The notes under the pieces were generated by a model that worked only from the letters and a program-made list of their open reading frames with translations, did not search any database and was not told the DNA's origin. Of a stretch of 64,000 nt of DNA, positions 56,820 through 64,000 are shown piece after piece. Each line of letters begins with the position of its first letter. Within the stretch, counting starts at the first letter, position 1. This stretch comes from Theocolax elegans (lineage: Eukaryota > Arthropoda > Insecta > Hymenoptera > Cerocephalidae): contig JANSJX010000008.1 in the NCBI GenBank assembly GCA_026168455.1, positions 1,516,001 through 1,580,000 of the forward strand, written 5' to 3'. The position numbers and the translations under genes were made by a program.

Positions 56820-57920
56820 GAAAAAAGTATATAAAAAATGTCAATATAGTAATGTAGGGATATATTTGGATTATCATAATTCGTTACAATATTTTACAGC
56901 AAATATAATTAACATGTACGTGTATCGTATTTTTTATTACAATTTATAACAACTTATTACTATATTATAAAGTAAATATTGTGATAATCCAAGTACATCC
57001 GTACGTTATTATAATAATGTAGTCATTTTTAATATACCATGTATCTCAGTGTGTAATATAAAACAAACGAAAAACAAATTCACCAGATTAGCCGAATGTA
57101 ATTATTACATTATAGCCTGAATATAGACAACGCCAAGTAATTATAAATACGGAAGGAATTAATATTTATATACATACATTTAAATTAATAGTAAATTTAT
57201 AATAATTTTGACTATATTATATTTCTCCGCGGTGATACGCGCATGTACGTATATATATTAAACAATATACATTTCGAGGTACATTTTCACGGGTAATATA
57301 TATAAGTTGGTAAAAAGGAACGTTGGACTTTGTTATTAAAATTCGTATTTACCCGGAACAATATATTCTTTGTTTAAACTCGATGTACATAATACGTCTG
57401 TATAATGGATATATTGAGTGAAAATTCAATGTATAATACGTTTCTCCGAATTTATCCAGTGACAACTGATGCCTTTTATTATTAACCCGGTATATACGTA
57501 TATAACCCGCACGTTTATACCGATAAATCTGTAGAAAAATATATATCCGTGCAAATCCCACGTGAAGGTATTCGTATTGTTGGAGTATACATCGTAAAAT
57601 ATAATAATACAAATTAACGAGGATTCTTATCGTGCGTAGTTGAAATGGAATGCGTATATGTAATTATAAATTGAAAATGTCGATACAACCTTGTATAACA
57701 CATCGAGATGATCGAAGGGTTGATTACGGTAATCCGAAAGGGGAAGAAAAGAGAAAAGAAGATGTGGAATACAGGTTTAATCGAACGCGAACAGGGAGCG
57801 CTAATTAATCCATTATACGCGATGTCTCTCCGAAATCCGTCCGGATAGGAGAGGAAACCGATTCGGACGAGTCGCTCTATACCATTGCTGGGTACGGTGG
57901 TATGGGTATGAACGGGGAAC

Positions 57921-57955
<35 letters not shown>

Positions 57956-58428
57956 GTGTTACATGCGCAATTAATCAGGTGGAAGGGATATATTCCGACA
58001 ATCGGCCAGATTGCCCGTAGGGGTTCAGGACGTAAACGTCGCCTCAGTGTCTCGAGATAGCGTCGAAGGACCGCCTTGACTGTCTCGCGCTGCTCGTGAC
58101 GGTATACAACTGGTAAGTGCACCACCACCAAAACGGGAGGACTGGTGCACCGGTGCCGGTGGGGTACCCTATATATATATATATATATATATACCAATAT
58201 ATTCGGGTACGCGCGTATTACCCACACGTCTACCCCCTGCGAGAGAGATATGTTCCCTGGAATCTGCTTAGGAGATGGATCTATATGTATACGTGGGCTT
58301 AACTCCGCTTGGGATTCGCGTTTCCACCAGCAACGAGGGCTACTTGATGATTTACAATTATCTACCCTCTGATTGATTGCGCGTGTGCACTTGAGGATCA
58401 TCCCTCATACTTTTGAACTTATTAATCC
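56820..58428. other. Non-coding stretch with (GA)n and (TA)n
   Basis: (GA)n lies at 57922-57952 and (TA)n at about 58171-58192. The 174-codon minus frame (57877-58401) is partly translated microsatellite and is not believed. Confidence 0.45.
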
Positions 58429-58689
58429 ACACTGAGAAAAAAAGTTTAGAATAAAAATTATTATAGTTTATAGTAAAGAAATCACAGAGCTGACAAACTG
58501 AGGAAAATCAGTATGGTTTCCAGTGAAAGTTAATATAGTTTATAATAAAATTTATTATAATTCTGTAAAATGTACTATAAATTTTCTAAATTTTAATATA
58601 AACTATAGTCATTTTCTCCAGTTTGTCAGTCAGTGATTTCTTCACTAGAAACTATTGTCATTTTTAATACAAAATTTTTGTCCGTGCAG
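58429..58689. mobile_element. MITE of the CACTGAG-end family, copy 3 (best preserved)
   Basis: The left end, CACTGAGAAAAAAAGTTTAG, and the right end, ATTTTTGTCCGTGCAG, are inverted repeats that continue inward through AGAAATCACAGA-CTGACAAACTGAGG and its mirror CAGTTTGTCAGTCAGTGATTTC. The size is about 261 bp and it is non-coding. Confidence 0.75.
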
Positions 58690-59929
58690 AGGAGATTATT
58701 CTTATTTTTAGTTTTTAAGTTTTTATAATAATATATTCACCGGTAAGTTCGACGATTCGCGCAACCTAGTAGATAATTAAAATAATTTTTAAGGTATTCA
58801 TTCGATATTTATCGAGGGGACAAATTGATAGTTTTATTTATTGTAATACAGAATTGTGTTAATTTTCTACATAATTTTAATTATTGTTTTCTCTGCACAT
58901 TTTTAACGTTTCCGTTAGATATATTAACACGATACAACCATCAGAATCCGTGGTTCATCGATAAAGATTCAAAATCAGTTTATTTTTCTATTTTCATACG
59001 ATTACACTGAAATTTGAGAAAAACTTTTATAAATTATTTGCTAGAATGCGTAAGTGAAATCGAATTATGAACATATGAATTTAAATTTATCATACAGTGA
59101 AAAATATGATTTTCATATAATATAATATAATTTCAAGTAAACATGATTTGCATAGTAATTTAATAAGCATTACTTTCAACACAAACATGATATTTATATT
59201 AATAATTTAAAAATCTAAAAAAATTATATATATATTGCTTAAAGCACGTACGAGAGCCTGTCAAAATGTTCAAAATAATAACTCAATTTACATTAATACA
59301 TAATCTTTTTAGAGTCTAACATTCCCTTAAGAATCATTTTAAGCTCAAATCATTAAAAATGTACCAAAATTGATACTTAAATTTTCGATACGCAAATATT
59401 TAGATATCGCTACAGGGCCGTTCGCATTTAATTTAAAATAATTAATCCCTTGAAAAGCACACCAAACGACTAACTTATATACATAAAATAGGGCGATGTT
59501 ATCATGATTTTAAATTTTTATTTTATGTAAAAATCAGTACTTCTCAATCGCTAAATAACTCCAAAGATTACAAGTACAAATGTGACATCCCTTTAATTCT
59601 CAATGAAACACTTTTAAATCGCTCGAAATACACGATAAAACAATTTTCGCAATGAAAGAGAAGAGATAAAGTACAATTATACAATTAACTTGAAAATATT
59701 CAAGATATAATGCACATAAAATACGCCTTTTCGATCAACGTCTACGTGGGAATGAATAATTCACGATATTTCGCGTTTCTCTATCGAGATAATTATTGCT
59801 TCTATGATTGATTATAATTCCCAACGCTGATAACCCAAAATTCAAGCAACGCTATGCTACTACCTATATCGAATCGAATCGAATAGAGGAACTTGAATTA
59901 TTTTAATCGTAATCGATATACACATGTAT
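58690..59929. other. AT-rich non-coding; possible further copy of the tandem-unit repeat
   Basis: Around 59.1-59.28 kb the order AATTTAATAAGCATT...CAACACAAACATGAT...TTTAAAAATCTAAAAAAATT recalls unit 3 of copy A (1869-2385), without certainty. Confidence 0.35.
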
Positions 59930-59953
59930 ATATATATATATATATATATATAT

Positions 59954-60556
59954 CACAAACGTATACACGATACGAAAATTCTATAATAATTCATAATCTA
60001 TTATATATATAAACACAGATTGTATATATATTAAATTTATTTGAGACATTATAATTTTGAATGGTAATATATTGTATTGTAGATCTATGCTTATTTGATT
60101 TTATATCTATTGTGTGTAGATTGACAATGGTTCATATAAACGATCACAAAAACTATTGTTAGGATACTTGTGGATCTATAGGATTCTATTTATGTATATC
60201 GTACGGCACAGAAATTACTAAATTCAACTATTATTGTAACATTTGTATATATATATATATATATATCACAAACGTATACACGATACGAAAATTCTATAAT
60301 AATTCATAATCTATTATATATAAACACAGATTGTATATATATTAAATTTATTTGAGACATTATAATTTTGAATGGTAATATATTGTATTGTAGATCTATG
60401 CTTATTTGATTTTATATCTATTGTGTGTAGATTGACAATGGTTCATATAAACGATCACAAAAACTATTGTTAGGATACTTGTGGATCTATAGGATTCTAT
60501 TTATGTATATCGTACGGCACAGAAATTACTAAATTCAACTATTATTGTAACATTTG

Positions 60557-60584
<28 letters not shown>
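59954..60584. repeat. Nearly identical tandem duplication, 313-bp unit
   Basis: Unit 1 (59954-60266) and unit 2 (60267-60584) both start CACAAACGTATACACGATAC and end AACATTTGTA(TA)n. Apart from TA-run length (one 2-bp difference in TATTATATATATAAACACAG) I see no changes. The (TA)n at each junction could have mediated unequal crossover or slippage. Confidence 0.92.
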
Positions 60585-60587
<3 letters not shown>

Positions 60588-60746
60588 TAATATTAATACT
60601 TGTAATAAAATAATATTTCCACGATATTATCACTTAGTTCTTAACTATTAGGTTTTTAGCAAAATATAAATGAATGAAAAGCTTTTAAGAAATGATTCTA
60701 ATGATATCTTATAACTATAAAGAAATATTCATTTACTCATATTTAA

Positions 60747-61461
60747 GGGGACAAGCCTGAGTTAAAATTTAAAAAGAACTATTCAATATTAACGATTAAT
60801 AATTTTTTTCGAAACGATTATAAACATTTCTTTATTTTTTATACAAATTATATTATTATTTACTTTTATTTAAATTTTTTTAGCTGATTTATTTGTAACA
60901 TACTATTTTTATTAATTACGAGACTCGGTACTATGATTTTTTTCCACAATGGACTTACCGCAGAATAACTCAGGAACTATTTCATCGAAAAGGCTAATAT
61001 TTTAACAGTAACTTTTAAATATGATTTCAATCCACTTAAGTAAAACAGAATTTAAATAAAAGTCTAATGTTTGTTTAAAAAAATAATTTGGCTTCTTTTT
61101 TCACAATTTTTCAATCTTTTAAAATAATTCGGTAAGTATAATTTTTTTTTATTACAATTTCAACACAGGCTGTTCCACTCTAGTGGATTAAAATTATATT
61201 TAAAAATGTTTTGAAATTTCAGTCTATTCCATGAAGTGGTTTCTGAGATATCCTGAGGTAAGTCCAGTATGGAAAAAAATGAGAGTACGGAATCTCATAA
61301 TTAATTACAATAGTTATGTGACATATAAATTGGCCAATAAATTTGAAATAAAAGTAAATAATACAATTCGTTTAAAAAATTAATATATGTTTCCAATTGT
61401 TACGAAAAAAATTATTATTTGTTAATATTGAATAGCATTTTTTCAGTTTTAACCCAGGGCC
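60747..61461. mobile_element. TTAA-flanked element, 715 bp
   Basis: Exact TTAA copies lie at 60743-60746 and 61462-61465. The left end, GGGGACAAGCCTGAGTTAAAA, and the right end, TTTTAACCCAGGGCC, are imperfect inverted repeats that continue to GAACTATTC and GAATAGCAT. The flanks rejoin to match an uninterrupted repeat at 32.3 kb, which confirms the insertion. No transposase frame is present. Confidence 0.8.
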
Positions 61462-61465
61462 TTAA

Positions 61466-63154
61466 GTCATCGGGTCTTAACAGTTTAGAAACGTCAATTG
61501 TCCGTAATATTCTTTACTCAGAATGTATTTATTGAAAAAAGCTTAGCCTCTATATATCTATCTCTATATATCTATCTCTCAACGTATATTCGATACTTTA
61601 TTTTAATAAATTTTCAAATAGTTTATTATCCTATAGCTCATAAAAATTAATTACAAACAATATCATAAGAAAAAAAAATAAGCTAAACTTTTACAAATCT
61701 ATATCACTTTTTAATAAATTCGTGTAATAAATCTCGCATAGCTCACAAACATCGTTAATAAAACTGTTGCACACATCAGATAATATTAGACATTCGTAAT
61801 AGGAAAATTGAGAGTAGGATAATTCGAATATTAATTTGTCAGTAAATTATATCTAATTATCATAATTGATTTTTAATATGTTTTAAACAATTAATTTTTT
61901 TTTTTCGTATTAAAATTTATGACTTATAAGTTTTAAAAAAAACACATGTTTTCCATGACTATTCATATATTGAAGAAGGTGTGCGCGGTGCGGTTTTACT
62001 AGGAATTTTCATAGGCGCATACATCACGTAAATAACGATCATACATCGTAATCTTAATAATCGGAAGGATTTGAATATCTGATTCGACAATTATAATTTT
62101 TATCTCGATAAACATAGAAAATTTGTCATTTAAAATTCTATCGACCAGACGCGCTTGTGCATCTACGGTATGTATATGTATAAGTGCAATAAAAAATAAA
62201 ATGAAAACGTGCATTTTTTTTTCAACAGCGCTGCTAAATTTCGTTAATGGATTTGTAAATTTAAATACACGCGTGTCGAGCAGTGATTACGTGTACGTTG
62301 ATCAATATATATATATATACACGAGTTCTTTAAATATACGATACACGAGTTTATAAATCATGTAAATTTAAGCACGTAAAGAATCTTAAGTTCGGCACTA
62401 AGAGAGAAAAAAAAAGTAATTCCATCCTATAAGTACTCTAAGTGTCCGTGTATAGTGAAACCCCGTCGTCCAAAAAGAGAAAAAGATAGAATGACTGAAA
62501 CACCGATTGGCCATTTTCCCCAGCAAATTGTAAAAGAGCGATCGACAACGCACTTAATCCCAATTGCACCGACGGTTTTCCAATTCGTGATATATGACGC
62601 CCTGGGTAAGTTGACAAGAAATCGATACACACACACCCCGGGAATAAAGAAGCAAAACAGCGCGCCCAAAATAATTCCGCTATACATATATATTTTTTTT
62701 GCTGTTGTTTCGTATATATATACACGGCCAAAAGTATAAACATGATCGATCGAAAAAAAAAGAAAAAAAGTTTTGCCCCAAGTTCCGTCCCATTGTTCTT
62801 CGGCGCGAAGCGGCAGGTTTTCTATAAAGCGCGGAAGTCGATTGGTTTTCCCTGCATCCGATCGTTCAGCATTGAACGAAACAAATGTTTGAGGGGTGCA
62901 GTAGAAGAGGATGAGGTGGAGGATGAGGATGCGAGACCCTCTGGAAGCTTATGGCTCGGGTGCCCGTAAAACGTTCGGAGGTCCATTGTTTACGCGGCAT
63001 TCGACCGCTAGACACTTCGATTGTTGGTCAGACGCGGTGTCTACCTGACGCAAGTATTGTGCTATTCTAATCAAACTTTGAAAATTGTTATCTGATAAAT
63101 AAATAATTTTAATTTCTAACTACCTTATTTTATCTATTTCTTTGAATTTTAATG
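61466..63154. other. Non-coding stretch; GC-richer patch at 62.8-63.05 kb
   Basis: The patch near 62770-63050 contains a 75-codon plus frame with an acidic run (E-E-D-E-V-E-D-E-D) and a TATAAA at 62823. No splice or family evidence supports a gene. Confidence 0.4.
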
Positions 63155-63385
63155 AAACATTTTTATAAATATTACGAAAATTTCGTATAAAAAATTTCTG
63201 CAATTGAAGGAATTGAAATGAAACTGAAATCGACAAGTATTTTGAATCGTACCATAAATTTACATTTTATATAAACATTTTTATATATATTACTTAAACT
63301 TCGTAAAAAGTTTCTGCAATTCAAAGCACTGAAATCAAACTGTAATCGACAAGTATTTTGAACCATGCAAAAATTTCTACCAATC
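63155..63385. repeat. Diverged tandem duplication, 118-bp unit
   Basis: Units start AAACATTTTTATA at 63155 and 63273. Both contain AAATCGACAAG/TAATCGACAAG and AGTATTTTGAA. About one base in six differs, so it is older than the 60-kb duplication. Confidence 0.8.
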
Positions 63386-63761
63386 TGAATACAGATTTTT
63401 TTATATGAAAAGTATCTTACACTATTATTTTTCATTTCTGGCCCTCACATGTTTTACAGTAATAAATAAATAATATTCTAATGATATTAATTTGTGCAAA
63501 ATTAATTTCTGCAATACTAATAAAATGGACATTTCTTTTTTATTCTTTTAAATAATAAAATAATACTTGCACCACCGTTGGTTAAACGCTTCATATATGT
63601 GTTAATTCTGACTATATTAACTGATGTTACATTTTATAAATAATTACATACATCTTAGCTTTTATCTTATTATTTAATTAATTAATTGGTAAAATCATGT
63701 AGATTGTATATCCAGGGTTAAGCGAAATAATAATTATTTTACATAACTACTAAGAAAAACT

Positions 63762-63922
63762 TGCTAATCAGCGACGGAGGTCATACGATGTCTTGGTGAA
63801 GAAAGCACTTGTTGAAAATACAGTCGCTAGTGGTGCTTGTATCAATCGGCCGGGGACGGGAATCAAACCTGGGACCTCCAGATTATGAGTCCGTCGCCCT
63901 ACCGACCAAGCCATCGCAGGCC
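63762..63922 (-). mobile_element. tRNA-derived SINE, second copy (3' end lost)
   Basis: The reverse complement matches the 54.4-kb SINE from GCCTGCGATGGCTTGG through the body to CTGATTAGCA, then diverges. The anticodon loop reads CTCATAA (CAT, Met), which suggests the ancestral state. Confidence 0.88.
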
Positions 63923-64000
63923 TCTTTTAGGAACTTTATTAGATAAAAATAATAATGTCTATTTTATCATTGGTGATGTAGAATATTAAAATTGCCAGAT

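Noticed and set aside
57877..58401. 174-codon minus-strand open frame
   Set aside because: Its C-terminal Ser-Leu run and central Tyr-Ile run are translated (GA)n and (TA)n microsatellites. The middle looks somewhat protein-like, but no family is recognisable and there is no splice support.
62823..62970. TATA-driven gene start with an acidic 75-codon frame
   Set aside because: The distance from TATAAA to the nearest initiator-like site is about 45 bp, too far, and the acidic run comes from a GAGGAT simple repeat.

Overview
The window looks like a stretch of an AT-rich insect nuclear genome. The supporting evidence is one spliced insect-type sugar transporter gene with GT/AG introns, a BEL/Pao LTR retrotransposon, a tRNA-derived SINE, many TTAA-flanked and palindromic MITEs, and dense (TA)n, (GA)n and (CA)n microsatellites. 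The high CpG content of the few GC-rich patches would suit a hymenopteran, but that is only a guess. Nothing prokaryotic is present.

Layout. The left edge (1-613, minus) holds the 5' part of a non-LTR retrotransposon ORF1 with a PHD-like zinc finger, running off the window. From about 1.9 to 34 kb I see no certain host gene. This region is intergenic or intronic sequence filled with repeats: a tandem-unit repeat (1.87-2.38 kb, inverted copy at 24.7-25.0 kb, third copy at 54.1 kb), tRNA-like relics (6.1 and 6.65 kb), a TIR element around an (AATA)n array (8.58-9.27 kb), two large hairpin elements side by side (14.15-14.98 kb), a paired inverted repeat family (17.4 and 27.9 kb), a solo LTR with a 4-bp target duplication (18.6-18.9 kb), and an old TIR family (31.6 and 42.3 kb). 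One short plus-strand segment (29033-29098) resembles a terminal coding exon of an unidentified gene.

At 34.4-41.9 kb lies a complete BEL/Pao element on the minus strand. It has 909-bp LTRs that look identical, a 5-bp AATAA target duplication and a single intact 1751-residue Gag-Pol frame with all catalytic motifs. It appears young and possibly still mobile.

At 49.25-52.55 kb, on the minus strand, is the one confidently recognised host gene: a Tret1-like MFS sugar transporter of 479 residues in three coding exons. A TTAA MITE (52.82-53.09 kb) sits about 275 bp upstream of its start codon. TATA-like motifs in intron 1 and a hairpin beside the exon 2 acceptor could allow alternative starts or splicing.

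From 53 to 64 kb the sequence is again repeats. It holds a SINE with a 10-bp target duplication (54.4 kb) and a second copy at 63.8 kb, a 105-bp degenerate tandem array (56 kb), a 260-bp near-perfect hairpin (56.6 kb), a MITE family with CACTGAG-type ends (58.4 kb and elsewhere), a nearly identical 313-bp tandem duplication (60 kb), a 715-bp TTAA element whose empty site is visible in a related repeat at 32.3 kb, and a 118-bp tandem duplication (63.2 kb). No new multi-gene system is visible. The interest lies in the transposon biology and in possible regulation of the transporter gene.
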